From assembly GCF_028745505.1 (NCBI RefSeq), contig NZ_JAQZZL010000001.1, positions 1-64,000 on the forward strand: a stretch of DNA of 64,000 nt. The letters run 5' to 3'. The translations under genes and the position numbers were made by a program. Positions within the stretch are counted from its first letter, which is position 1; each line of letters opens with the position of its first letter. The stretch is from Lentisphaera marina. Lineage in GTDB: Bacteria > Verrucomicrobiota > Lentisphaeria > Lentisphaerales > Lentisphaeraceae. Shown here piece after piece: positions 8,764-17,903 of this stretch. The notes beneath the pieces were generated by a model. It was given only the letters and a program-made list of their open reading frames with translations. It did no database searches and had not been told where the DNA came from.

Positions 8764-11031
8764 ATGACTTCAAACATCCAAGTCACTAAGAGAGATGGCA
8801 CTCGCGAGACCATCGACCTAGAGAAAATCCACCGAGTTATCGACTGGGCCGCTAAAGACTTAAACCACGTAAGCGTATCCCAAGTAGAGCTTCGATCGCA
8901 TGTTCAATTCTATGATGGAGTTACGACAGAAGACATCCACGAAACGATGATTAAATCAGCTGCTGACTTAATCTCTGAAGAGAGCCCTGACTATCAATAT
9001 CTCGCTGCTCGACTCGCTATTTTCCACTTGCGCAAAAAAGCATATGGCCAATTCGACCCTCCCGCACTTTTTGATCACGTCACAAAGCTCGTTAAAGATG
9101 GCAAGTACGATAAACATTTACTCGAAGACTATACTGAAGACGAATTCAACGAGATGGAAAATGCCCTCGATCACTGGCGTGACCTCAACTTCTCTTATGC
9201 GGCTGTAAAACAGCTCGAAGGTAAATACCTAGTTCAAAATCGCGTTAGTGGTGAGATTTACGAAAGCCCGCAATTCCTTTATATGCTCGTTGGTGCTTGT
9301 CTCTTCTCTAAGTACCCAAAAGAAACGCGTATGGATTATATTGTCCGCTTCTATGATGCAGCTTCTAATTTCAAGATTTCTCTGCCCACACCGATCATGG
9401 CTGGCGTCCGTACACCTACTCGTCAATTCAGTTCTTGTGTCCTTATCGAATGTGGTGACTCGCTAGACTCTATCAATGCCTCTTCTAGTGCTATTGTAAA
9501 ATACGTCAGCCAACGTGCAGGTATTGGTCTCAATGCCGGTCGCATCCGCGCTCTCGGCAGCCCGATTCGCAATGGCGAAGCTTTCCACACCGGCTGTATT
9601 CCTTTTTATAAACACTTTCAAACAGCGGTAAAAAGCTGTTCTCAAGGTGGTGTTCGCGGTGGCGCAGCCACAGTTTTTTATCCACTTTGGCACCGTGAAG
9701 TCGAATCACTTCTGGTACTAAAAAACAATCGTGGTGTTGAAGAAAACCGCGTCCGTCACCTCGACTACGGGGTTCAATTCAACAAGCTCATGTACGAGCG
9801 TCTCGTTAAAAAAGGTGATATCACCCTCTTTAGCCCCGGCGATGTTCCTGGCCTCTACGATGCTTTCTTTGAAGACCAAGACAAATTTGAAGAACTCTAC
9901 GTCAAATATGAAAATGATCCAAGCATCAAAAAAGAGACTATGAAAGCCATCGAGCTCTTCTCTCTCTTTGCTTCGGAACGTGCGAGTACTGGCCGTATTT
10001 ACCTCCAAAATGTTGACCACTGTAATACCCATAGTCCCTTCCAAGCAGACGTGGCACCTATTAGACAGAGCAACCTCTGTTTAGAAATTGCCCTACCAAC
10101 TAAACCACTCGAGCACATCAATGACGAAAATGGTGAAATCGCCCTCTGTACTTTGTCGGCTATTAACCTCGGTGCACTCGAAAGTTTAGATGAAATGGAA
10201 GAACTAACTGAACTTGCGGTTCGCGCTCTCGACAGCCTACTCGATTACCAAGATTATCCTGTCCCAGCTGCTCGCAACTCTTCACTCAACCGCCGTACAC
10301 TCGGCATTGGTGTCATTAACTTTGCTTATTACCTCGCAAAAAATGGCGTCTTCTATTCAAATGGTAGTGCCAACAACCTTGTTCACAAAACATTTGAATC
10401 ACTTCAGTACCACCTCATTAAAGCTTCCTGCAAACTGGCCCAAGAACTCGGCCCTTGCCCTAAGTTTAATGAGACGACTTACTCACAGGGGATCATGCCG
10501 ACAGATACTTACAAAAAATCTGTTGATGACTTCTGTAACGAAGAACTCCACCTCGATTGGGATCAACTCAAAAAAGACGTTCAAGAACACGGCATGCGCA
10601 ACAGTACTTTGTCCGCACTTATGCCCTCTGAAACTTCTAGCCAAATTTCTAATGCAACAAATGGCATTGAACCACCCCGTGGCCTCATTGCAGTTAAGCA
10701 AAGTAAAGATGGTATTCTCAAGCAAGTTGTTCCAGAAATCGAAAAGTATAAATCTTACTATGAACTTCTTTGGCAGATGCCCAATAATACAGGCTACCTC
10801 CAACTCGTTGCGATCATGCAAAAGTTCATTGACCAAACAATTTCTGCCAACACAAACTACGACCCATCCAAATTTGATGGCGGCATGGTCCCCATGAAGA
10901 CCCTTCTTACGGATCTGCTCACTGCCTACAAATACGGCGTAAAGACCTTGTACTACCACAACACACGTGATGGTGCTGGTGACTCTCAGGAAGAAGACGA
11001 TGGCTGTGCTGGCGGCGCATGCAAAATATAA
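8764..11031 (+). CDS. nrdA: Class Ia ribonucleoside-diphosphate reductase, alpha subunit
   Basis: Catalytic subunit of aerobic ribonucleotide reductase, reducing NDPs to dNDPs with NrdB. It has 755 residues (about 761 in E. coli). The N-terminal ATP-cone (VTKRDGTRETIDLEKI) is followed by the ten-stranded barrel. The substrate-reducing cysteine falls at 225 (SSCVLIE), and SNLCLEI puts the radical cysteine at 439, the same numbering as E. coli. The C-terminus CAGGACKI keeps the swinging-arm CxxxxC pair. AGGA precedes the ATG. First gene of nrdA-nrdB-ferredoxin; the class Ia type and high conservation resemble gammaproteobacterial enzymes. Confidence 0.97.
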   Translation: MTSNIQVTKRDGTRETIDLEKIHRVIDWAAKDLNHVSVSQVELRSHVQFYDGVTTEDIHETMIKSAADLISEESPDYQYLAARLAIFHLRKKAYGQFDPPALFDHVTKLVKDGKYDKHLLEDYTEDEFNEMENALDHWRDLNFSYAAVKQLEGKYLVQNRVSGEIYESPQFLYMLVGACLFSKYPKETRMDYIVRFYDAASNFKISLPTPIMAGVRTPTRQFSSCVLIECGDSLDSINASSSAIVKYVSQRAGIGLNAGRIRALGSPIRNGEAFHTGCIPFYKHFQTAVKSCSQGGVRGGAATVFYPLWHREVESLLVLKNNRGVEENRVRHLDYGVQFNKLMYERLVKKGDITLFSPGDVPGLYDAFFEDQDKFEELYVKYENDPSIKKETMKAIELFSLFASERASTGRIYLQNVDHCNTHSPFQADVAPIRQSNLCLEIALPTKPLEHINDENGEIALCTLSAINLGALESLDEMEELTELAVRALDSLLDYQDYPVPAARNSSLNRRTLGIGVINFAYYLAKNGVFYSNGSANNLVHKTFESLQYHLIKASCKLAQELGPCPKFNETTYSQGIMPTDTYKKSVDDFCNEELHLDWDQLKKDVQEHGMRNSTLSALMPSETSSQISNATNGIEPPRGLIAVKQSKDGILKQVVPEIEKYKSYYELLWQMPNNTGYLQLVAIMQKFIDQTISANTNYDPSKFDGGMVPMKTLLTDLLTAYKYGVKTLYYHNTRDGAGDSQEEDDGCAGGACKI

Positions 11032-11051
11032 TGAGCATAATAGGATAAATC

Positions 11052-12182
11052 ATGCAGTACTCAATTTTCAATCAGGTCGCAAATGACCCCCTCAAAGAAC
11101 CCATGTTCTTTGGCAATAACGTTAACGTCTCTCGTTACGACCAACAAAAACACCCCGTTTTTGAACAGCTCATCGAAAAACAGCTCTCCTTCTTCTGGCG
11201 TCCGGAAGAAGTCGATCTTAGCCGCGACCGTGCCGACTTCAAAAAGCTCCCTGCTCACGAAAAGCATATTTTCTTGTCAAACCTCAAGTACCAGACTCTA
11301 CTCGATAGTGTTCAAGGACGTTCGCCAAATGTGGCTTTCCTTCCCGTCATTTCGATTCCTGAGCTTGAAACTTGGGTAGAGACTTGGGCGTTCTCCGAAA
11401 CAATCCACTCGCGTAGTTACACTCATATTATCCGTAACATCGTTAATGATCCTTCTGAAGTATTTGATGACATTGTGAATAATGAAAACATCATTCAACG
11501 CGCCTCTTCGGTGTCGCATTACTACGATAGCTTCATTGAGTTACAAGGTTACTACAACCTTCTTGGCGAAGGTACACATATGATCAATGATGTTCCCGTC
11601 GTTGTGAATATGAGAGAACTCAAACGTCGCCTTTTCTTAACCGTCGTTTCTGTGAACGTTCTCGAAGCGATTCGTTTCTACGTCAGTTTTGCCTGTAGTT
11701 TTGCTTTTGCGGAACGCGCAGTCATGGAAGGCAACGCCAAGATCATTAAACTCATTGCTCGCGACGAAGCACTCCACCTCACTGGTACGCAACAGATGAT
11801 TCAAATTTTCCGGGAAGGTAAAGACGATCCTGAAATGGCCGAAATTGCCGCCGAATGCGAAGGTCAAGTTTATCAAATTTTCTCTTCAGCTGCTGAGCAA
11901 GAGAAAGAATGGGCTAAATTCCTCTTCCGTGACGGCTCTATGATTGGTTTAAATGCTGATATCCTTGGCGATTATGTTGAGTACATTACCAACGTTCGCC
12001 TTAAGGCTTCTGGTTATAAAAACGTTTTCCCAACAACTCAGAATCCATTGCCTTGGATGAATAGCTGGCTCTCATCTGACGCAGTCCAAGTGGCTCCACA
12101 AGAAGTTGAACTGAGCTCTTACCTCGTTGGACAAATCGATAGCGAAGTCGAAGAAGATGCCTTTGACGATTTCTCCTTCTAA
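11052..12182 (+). CDS. nrdB: Class Ia ribonucleoside-diphosphate reductase, beta subunit
   Basis: Radical-generating di-iron subunit partnering NrdA. It has 376 residues, the length of E. coli NrdB. The iron ligand Asp is in LLDSVQG (residue 85), the tyrosyl-radical residue is Tyr123 in RSYTHI (Tyr122 in mature E. coli numbering), and further ligands are in SETIHS and ARDEALH. The C-terminal acidic/aromatic tail (DAFDDFSF) is the NrdA-docking peptide. It lies 20 bp after nrdA and 6 bp before the ferredoxin gene. Confidence 0.97.
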   Translation: MQYSIFNQVANDPLKEPMFFGNNVNVSRYDQQKHPVFEQLIEKQLSFFWRPEEVDLSRDRADFKKLPAHEKHIFLSNLKYQTLLDSVQGRSPNVAFLPVISIPELETWVETWAFSETIHSRSYTHIIRNIVNDPSEVFDDIVNNENIIQRASSVSHYYDSFIELQGYYNLLGEGTHMINDVPVVVNMRELKRRLFLTVVSVNVLEAIRFYVSFACSFAFAERAVMEGNAKIIKLIARDEALHLTGTQQMIQIFREGKDDPEMAEIAAECEGQVYQIFSSAAEQEKEWAKFLFRDGSMIGLNADILGDYVEYITNVRLKASGYKNVFPTTQNPLPWMNSWLSSDAVQVAPQEVELSSYLVGQIDSEVEEDAFDDFSF

Positions 12183-12188
12183 ATAATT

Positions 12189-12482
12189 ATGGCCAAGATC
12201 CACATAGAAGACAAACATTGCTTTGAAGCCCAAGGAGACATCAGTCTCCTTGAGGAATTAGAAGCTCAAAATCTCGATGTAAATTATAGCTGCCGCTCCG
12301 GTTTTTGCGGAGCCTGCAAAGCCACTGTCGTGAAAGGCGACGTGGAACACTTAGAGTCAAGTATGTGCAAACTCGCCAAAGACGAGATTTTGACTTGCTG
12401 TAGTAAAGCCATGGGAGATATTGAACTTTCCTTTAAGGAAAAAGTAAATATTTTCCAATCTGCTTACGCACTCAACATTTAA
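12189..12482 (+). CDS. yfaE: 2Fe-2S ferredoxin, YfaE-like, NrdB cofactor maintenance
   Basis: 97-residue plant-type [2Fe-2S] ferredoxin. Cluster cysteines are C35, C40 and C43 (CRSGFCGAC) and C70 or C71 (ILTCC). In E. coli YfaE sits after nrdB and reduces the di-iron centre to maintain the radical; the same gene order here supports that role. It starts 6 bp after the nrdB stop and is followed by a terminator. Confidence 0.88.
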   Translation: MAKIHIEDKHCFEAQGDISLLEELEAQNLDVNYSCRSGFCGACKATVVKGDVEHLESSMCKLAKDEILTCCSKAMGDIELSFKEKVNIFQSAYALNI

Positions 12483-12520
12483 GCAGTTGAATTAAAGTCA
12501 ATACACACTTATTTTGATCG

Positions 12521-12550
12521 AGGCTCCCCCTGTGGAGCCTTCTCTTTTTT
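12521..12550 (+). terminator. Terminator of the nrdAB-ferredoxin operon
   Basis: AGGCTCC-CCCTGT-GGAGCCT followed by TCTCTTTTTT is a textbook rho-independent terminator. An in-frame TTG at 12514 that would extend the next gene reads through this hairpin, so that start is unlikely. Confidence 0.85.
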
Positions 12551-12576
12551 ATGAAAAACCAATTAGGATTAACGAC

Positions 12577-14799
12577 GTGAGTAAGTTTTTCACCAGCTGC
12601 ACTATTTCTATAATTTTTTTACTTCTCTTTTCTTGCGATAATAAAGCGCCACAAAAACCAGCCCCTAGCCAAGCTAAAACAGAGCTTAGCGCGACAAAAG
12701 ATGCCAACGATCCCCATGCCAATTATGTAGGTGCCCAAAGCTGCGCCGAATGCCACCAAAAAGAACATGCTGAGTGGCTCGAATCAGATCACAAAAAAGC
12801 TATGGCTCCAGCAAATGAAAACTCTGTCTTAGGTGACTTCGATAACCAAACTCTAGAAGTCAATGGCGTAACTCACCGTTTTTATCGTGCCGAAAATGGC
12901 GACTATATGGTAGAGGCTGATAATGAGAAAGGCGAAATGACAAGTTACAAAGTTGAGTACGTCCTCGGCTACGAGCCCCTTCAACAGTACATGGTAAAAA
13001 TGCCTGGCAATAGAATCCAATGCCTCCACACTGCTTGGGACACCAATAAAAAAGAATGGTACCACCTCTACAAAACAGAAAACCCACCTGCCGGCGACTG
13101 GCTTCACTGGACGGGACAAGGCATGACTTGGAATTCACAATGCGCCGACTGCCACACGACTAATACTCAAGTTAATTATGATCGCAAAACTAATTCATTT
13201 AACACCAATTACTCCGAGGGTTTCGTTTCATGTGAAGCTTGTCACGGCCCCGGAAAAAACCACGTCGCTCATTACAAAGGCGACAAATCTGTTGTTGATG
13301 ACTTAATTAAACTCACGAAAAAATCGGGAACGACTCAACAGCAAGAACTCAATCGCTGCGCACCCTGTCATGGCTTGCGTAGCCGCCTTGATCACTCCGC
13401 CAATCCTCACGGCGCTATTGGCGATAATTATGCCATGAACCTAGCTCGCAATGGCCAATATCAGGCTGATGGCCAAATCCTCACGGAAGTATTTGTGTAT
13501 GGTTCATTTACTCAAAGCCGTCACCACCGTTTTGGATTACGTTGCTCAGATTGTCACAATCCGCACTCAGGCAAAACTAAATTCCCTGGCAATGCGACTT
13601 GTACACAATGTCACCTTCCCGAGCAATACGACACTCCCAAACATACTTTCCACACTGATCCCGAAGGCTCTAAATGTATCAACTGCCACATGCCCGGACG
13701 TTATTATATGGGCGTTGACTTCCGTCACGATCACTCCTTCCGCATCCCTCGCCCCGACCTCAGCCGTCGTTATAATACCTCGAACGCCTGTAATGATTGC
13801 CATACTGACCGCAACTTTACTTGGGCAGCGCAAGCCATAGAAAAACACTTTGGCCCAACTCGAAAGGCTCACTTTAGTGAAGTCTTGCTAAGCTTACGTA
13901 ATAATGAACCTGGTTCCGTTGAGCGTGCCTTACAATTATTGAGCACACCAGAGCTCACACCTGAAATGGGTCGTGCCGCAATCCTCTCTGAACTTCCAGC
14001 CACTTACTCACTAGAAGTTATAGGTCTCATTGAAACACAGCTCAAAGACCCCTCTGATTTGGTGCGTTATGCTGCAGTAGAAATCTGTGACCCCTTATCA
14101 AACGCTGAAAAAATTCGTCTCTTAGCTCCCATCCTAAAAGATAAAGTTCGCAGCGTGCGCCAAGAAGCTGCTTTTGTGCTTTCTTCGATTCCTGAAATGG
14201 AATTCCCTTCCAAAGATCGTCATGCTCGTAAAGTTGCCGAAGAAGAATTCATTCAGGCTAATGAAAGTACTGGTGATTCACCTGGTGGACTCTTGCGCTA
14301 TGGCATCTTTATGGAGCGCAAAGGCCAACAAGAAGAAGCTCTGAAGCTTTACCAAGCTTCCTTGAAAGTTGATAAGCTTTTCCACCCTGCTCGCAGCTCC
14401 ATGGCCACACTCTATTCACGTCAAGGTAAAAATGACTTAGCTGAAAAAGAGTTACGCACCATCATCACTCAGTATCCTCAACTAGCTCAGTTCCAGTATA
14501 TGATTGGTCAATTACTTGCAGAAGAAAAGCGCTATATGGAAGCTCAGAAACACTTCGCGAAAGCCGCAGATTTACCCAATTGTCCTCCACAAGTATTCCG
14601 TAACTGGGGTTTGACTATGGAAAAAATGGGTCAACATGAGCAAGCATTAAAAATATATGCCCGTGGTTTACAGATCTACCCAGGTTACGGTGAATTACGC
14701 GCCTTCATCCAACGTATTGAGGGAGCCAAACAGCAGCAGCAAGAACGCGAACAAAGACGCCAGCAGCAACTGCAGCAGCAACAAGCTCCACCTCAATAA
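12577..14799 (+). CDS. Octahaem c-type cytochrome lipoprotein with HEAT-like and TPR repeats
   Basis: I start it at GTG 12577 (TAGGA 8-12 bases upstream), because an upstream in-frame TTG runs through the nrd terminator. This gives about 740 residues. The N-terminus has a hydrophobic stretch ending in LLFSC, a lipobox. Eight CxxCH haem motifs follow: CAECH, CADCH, CEACH, CAPCH, CSDCH, CTQCH, CINCH and CNDCH. After these come a HEAT-like helical part (residues about 440-550), a TPR part (about 570-710) and a Gln-rich tail. Such proteins are frequent in PVC bacteria; the electron-transfer partner is unknown. The haem part resembles the cytochrome c-554 / NrfA-like multihaem superfamily. Confidence 0.85.
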   Translation: MSKFFTSCTISIIFLLLFSCDNKAPQKPAPSQAKTELSATKDANDPHANYVGAQSCAECHQKEHAEWLESDHKKAMAPANENSVLGDFDNQTLEVNGVTHRFYRAENGDYMVEADNEKGEMTSYKVEYVLGYEPLQQYMVKMPGNRIQCLHTAWDTNKKEWYHLYKTENPPAGDWLHWTGQGMTWNSQCADCHTTNTQVNYDRKTNSFNTNYSEGFVSCEACHGPGKNHVAHYKGDKSVVDDLIKLTKKSGTTQQQELNRCAPCHGLRSRLDHSANPHGAIGDNYAMNLARNGQYQADGQILTEVFVYGSFTQSRHHRFGLRCSDCHNPHSGKTKFPGNATCTQCHLPEQYDTPKHTFHTDPEGSKCINCHMPGRYYMGVDFRHDHSFRIPRPDLSRRYNTSNACNDCHTDRNFTWAAQAIEKHFGPTRKAHFSEVLLSLRNNEPGSVERALQLLSTPELTPEMGRAAILSELPATYSLEVIGLIETQLKDPSDLVRYAAVEICDPLSNAEKIRLLAPILKDKVRSVRQEAAFVLSSIPEMEFPSKDRHARKVAEEEFIQANESTGDSPGGLLRYGIFMERKGQQEEALKLYQASLKVDKLFHPARSSMATLYSRQGKNDLAEKELRTIITQYPQLAQFQYMIGQLLAEEKRYMEAQKHFAKAADLPNCPPQVFRNWGLTMEKMGQHEQALKIYARGLQIYPGYGELRAFIQRIEGAKQQQQEREQRRQQQLQQQQAPPQ

Positions 14800-14808
14800 A
14801 AGCGCCTC

Positions 14809-14840
14809 TAGCAATTGTTGTAAAAATACAACAATTGCTA
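14809..14840 (+). terminator. Perfect 14-bp hairpin after the octahaem gene
   Basis: TAGCAATTGTTGTA, loop AAAA, TACAACAATTGCTA, ten bases after the stop codon. There is no long T-tract, only CTCTTCTTACT, so it is a weak terminator or an mRNA 3'-end stabiliser. Confidence 0.55.
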
Positions 14841-14985
14841 ACTCTTCTTACTCAGACTAAGATAGCATCGACGTCTTTAGTCCAGATACTAGGCTCGCAA
14901 TCAAGCACCGTGAACTCACACAGATATATTTAACTGAGTTTAACCTGAATCCGTGAGCTGATCTTAAAAAACAGCTTAAAAACAA

Positions 14986-15045
14986 GAAAACCTGTTGGTT
15001 TATAGTAATTTAAGTTACGACACCAAAATCACCCAACAGGTTTTC
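14986..15045 (+). promoter_or_regulatory. Leader hairpin blocking the IS1380 transposase start
   Basis: GAAAACCTGTTGG (14986-14998) pairs perfectly with CCAACAGGTTTTC (15033-15045), ending two bases before the ATG at 15048. The only weak ribosome-binding sequence (CAGG) lies inside the stem. In the transcript this would hide the start from ribosomes, as in other transposase genes protected from read-through transcription. Confidence 0.6.
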
Positions 15046-15047
15046 TC

Positions 15048-16367
15048 ATGAATAAAGCATTTAAACTCGACACAGGCAATGATTCCCTTCACAGTATTGG
15101 CGGAATATTTTTAGGTGGCCAAGTCCTTCAACAAAGTGAAATTGACGATGAGTTCAATACAGATCACAAGGCCAATCATATCTTTCAAGATCTAGATATT
15201 TTCAAATCACAGGTGGGGTTACTGATTCAGGGGCGTGAACGCTTCACAGATATTAGTCAGTTTCGTGAAAACGAAGTCTTTATGAAATCACTTGGATTAA
15301 ACAAAGTTCCATCCGAGGAACGTTTGCGTCAACGACTAGAAATCATGTCTTCTGAGCATGAAGTGCATTTAAAATCAGCGAATACAAACCTGCTCAAAAA
15401 ACAGTGTATAGGTAATATATCAAAAGGGGGGATGAATTTTATTCCACTCGATATGGATGTATCACCCATGGATAACTCCGGTAGCCATAAAGAAAATGTG
15501 AGTTGGACATATAAAAATCATGACGGATTTTCTCCCATGTTTGCCTACCTTGGAACTGAGGGCTTTATGCTAAATAATGAGCTGCGTCCAGGTTCACAGC
15601 ATGCACAAAAAGGGATGCCAGAGTTCTTAGATGACAGCTTTACTATGATCAAAAAATTAAAGCTTAAGCACCCCGTACTACTTCGTTTAGATTCCGCTCA
15701 CGATGCTGAGGTTAATTTCGGACACCTTCCTGATGATCAATATTTTCTGATTAAACGGAACCTTAGAAAGGAATCTAAAGAACAGTGGCTATCCAACGCA
15801 CGGCGTTTAGGGCGACAGCTTAAATCTCGAGATGGTAAGAGTGTCTTTGTCGGTGAACTCCATCACAAACATCCTGGAAACAATGAAGAACATAAAGTGG
15901 TTCCTGTTATTTTTAAAGTTACGGAACGACTCGAAGATCAAGATGGCAATCGACTTTTGATGCCAGAAATCGAAGTGGAGACCTATTGGACGAATTTACC
16001 TTTAGAAGCCGAGGATGTGATCGAACTTTATCACGATCATGGAACCAGTGAGCAGTTCCATAGCGAATTGAAGAGCGATATGAATGTAGAGCGTTTACCC
16101 TCAGGGAAATTTAAAGCGAATCAATTCTTTTTGCACTGCGCTATGCTCGCTTTTAATGTGCTCAGAGTCATTGGTAATCACCTTATCCATAATAAATCTT
16201 TGGCTCCAATTAAAATCAAAGCCCAACGACGCCGCCTACGGTGCGTGATACGTGACTTGATTTTAACCGCTTGTAAACACGTAAAGCACGCAGGAGATGA
16301 AACTCTCAAGTTTGGTCGACATAGCCCTTGGTTTAAGCTGTATCAAAAAATATCATTTAGCCTTTAA
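15048..16367 (+). CDS. IS1380-family DDE transposase
   Basis: 439 residues. Candidate catalytic residues are the Asp in PLDMDVSPMDNSG, the Asp in LLRLDSAHDAEV, and the Glu in YHDHGTSEQFHSELKSDM, the pattern of the IS1380 branch of the IS4-like (DDE_Tnp_1) superfamily. The reading frame is uninterrupted, so the enzyme may be active. The start codon lies directly after a 13-bp hairpin (14986-15045). Confidence 0.9.
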   Translation: MNKAFKLDTGNDSLHSIGGIFLGGQVLQQSEIDDEFNTDHKANHIFQDLDIFKSQVGLLIQGRERFTDISQFRENEVFMKSLGLNKVPSEERLRQRLEIMSSEHEVHLKSANTNLLKKQCIGNISKGGMNFIPLDMDVSPMDNSGSHKENVSWTYKNHDGFSPMFAYLGTEGFMLNNELRPGSQHAQKGMPEFLDDSFTMIKKLKLKHPVLLRLDSAHDAEVNFGHLPDDQYFLIKRNLRKESKEQWLSNARRLGRQLKSRDGKSVFVGELHHKHPGNNEEHKVVPVIFKVTERLEDQDGNRLLMPEIEVETYWTNLPLEAEDVIELYHDHGTSEQFHSELKSDMNVERLPSGKFKANQFFLHCAMLAFNVLRVIGNHLIHNKSLAPIKIKAQRRRLRCVIRDLILTACKHVKHAGDETLKFGRHSPWFKLYQKISFSL

Positions 16368-16720
16368 TCCACTAATAAGAAGTTTATTGCAAAGCTCTTT
16401 TATTGAGTTTTGTGCTTTACTCTGTCCAAGTTGGGTGAATTGCCTTAGAAATTGCTATATTTACTATCCTTAGACACCTGATCACGAGCGATAGGCTTAA
16501 GAAATAAGGACATCTCACAATCTGGGATAAAAACGATCTAAGAATTACTCGACCAAACCATTATCTCATGAATCTCAAAACCTGATCACGAATTCAGGTT
16601 CATTTAGAAAAGTATACGGGTCCCATCAAAGGTAAATTCAACTCAACACATGCCAAAAAACTGATTATATCTTTCACTTCACAGGCATATAAGACACGTG
16701 ATTGTAAAGAGCAAATCCGC

Positions 16721-17893
16721 ATGAGCTTTATGCGAATTAAAAAAGATTTAAACAATAGTGATTCTCTCATCCAAACTTGCAAAAAAGAACTAAAAAGTGT
16801 CTTAGTTTCTCCTGAATTCCTCTACAATGGAACTTACAATAAAACTAAAAAGGGAAAGCAGCCCGTAAGTCAGTACTTACTCGCTCAACGACTCTCCTAT
16901 TTCCTATGGGGAACTCTACCCGACAATGAACTCCTCGATCTAGCTCAGAAAAAACAACTCTTCAACAAAAAGACTTTCCTCGCACAAGTTGATCGTTTAC
17001 TTGATGATCCGCGTTCAAAAACTTTTACTGAGCTCTTTGCTCGCGAATGGTTAGCCTTAGATGAAATCAAAAAATCATCCTCCAAGTGGCCCCTCGTTCA
17101 CGCACGCTTTTATCAACCCATACACTTTGTCGATTACCTTATCCGCGATAACCGCCCACTCATGGAACTCATCGATTCAAACGTCACTTATGCCAACCCC
17201 TTCCTCAAAGCTTACTACGACAAAAAAGATGGTGCTCAAATCAAAAACACCTCGAAGAGTCGCGGGGTTGAAGTCATTGTCCAAGAACACAGTAGAATCA
17301 CCTTGGATAACACCCTCAATCGTGGTGGCATCCTCACCATGCCTAGTATTTTAAGCATGTATTCTGGCAAGCGCCGTACGAGTCCCATTCTTCGCGGTGT
17401 CTGGGTTCTAGAGCGCATCCTTGGTGATCACTTAGGTGAAGCCCCCATGGACGTCCCCCCCATCCCCAAAGCTAAGCCAGGACAAAAACTTACCTTTAGA
17501 CAAATTTTTGAACTCCACCAAAGTTCTGATAGCTGTGCAATATGTCACCAAAAAATCGACCCCATCGGTTTTGGACTCGAAAATTATGACTATGACGGAA
17601 AATTTCGCCCCTCAGGGCCTGAAGTTGACTCTTCTGGTATGACTCCAGATGGTCGAGAATTCAAAGACTTTGCCGAACTCAAAAAACTACTGGTGAAACG
17701 TTATGATGAAGACATCATCCATAACATCAGTAAAAAAATGTATACCTATGCGCTAGCTCGAGGCATGGAAGCCCCCGATCGCCCCATTGTGGATGCGATT
17801 TCAAATAAAATGATCGAAACAGACGGCACTTATCGCGACCTCATCCGCGAAGTTGTGACCAGCGCTGCTTTCACCAGCATGATTGTAGAATAG
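16721..17893 (+). pseudogene. DUF1592/DUF1588/DUF1585 protein, N-terminally truncated by IS1380
   Basis: What remains holds DUF1592 (SYFLWGTLPDNELL), DUF1588 with haem motif CAICH and IDPIGFGLENYD, and a C-terminal DUF1585. The complete family begins with a CxxCH cytochrome domain, DUF1587 and DUF1595. Here the frame is open upstream of the first ATG back to 16586 and still reads like DUF1595 (KLIISFTSQAYK... then LVSPEFLY). It then hits a stop inside the right end of the IS. Some 300-400 N-terminal residues, including the export signal, are missing. The next gene is its usual partner, DUF1552. An internal start at 16721 could still give a soluble fragment. Confidence 0.8.
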
Positions 17894-17903
17894 GAGAAAA
17901 ATT

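Larger units (their letters stand above)
14944..16598 (+). mobile_element. IS1380-family insertion sequence, about 1.65 kb
   Basis: The transposase gene is bracketed by CCTGAATCCGTGA on the left (from 14944) and the inverse TCACGAATTCAGG on the right (to 16598), 12 of 13 bases matching. Length and the CC/GG ends fit IS1380 elements. The four bases outside (TTAA and TTCA) do not match, so no target duplication is seen. The right end abuts a truncated DUF1592-type gene whose 5' part is not found on the left side, which suggests a deletion or rearrangement after insertion. Confidence 0.7.

Noticed and set aside
10214..10897. Long +1-frame ORF within nrdA
   Set aside because: Shadow of nrdA; no start signal and composition unlike a protein.
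12514..12576. Upstream TTG start for the octahaem cytochrome
   Set aside because: It would translate through the nrd operon terminator; GTG 12577 follows a ribosome-binding site and starts directly with a lipoprotein signal.
14940..16602. 4-bp target duplication around the IS1380 element
   Set aside because: Flanks TTAA and TTCA do not match, and shifting the ends by two bases does not help.
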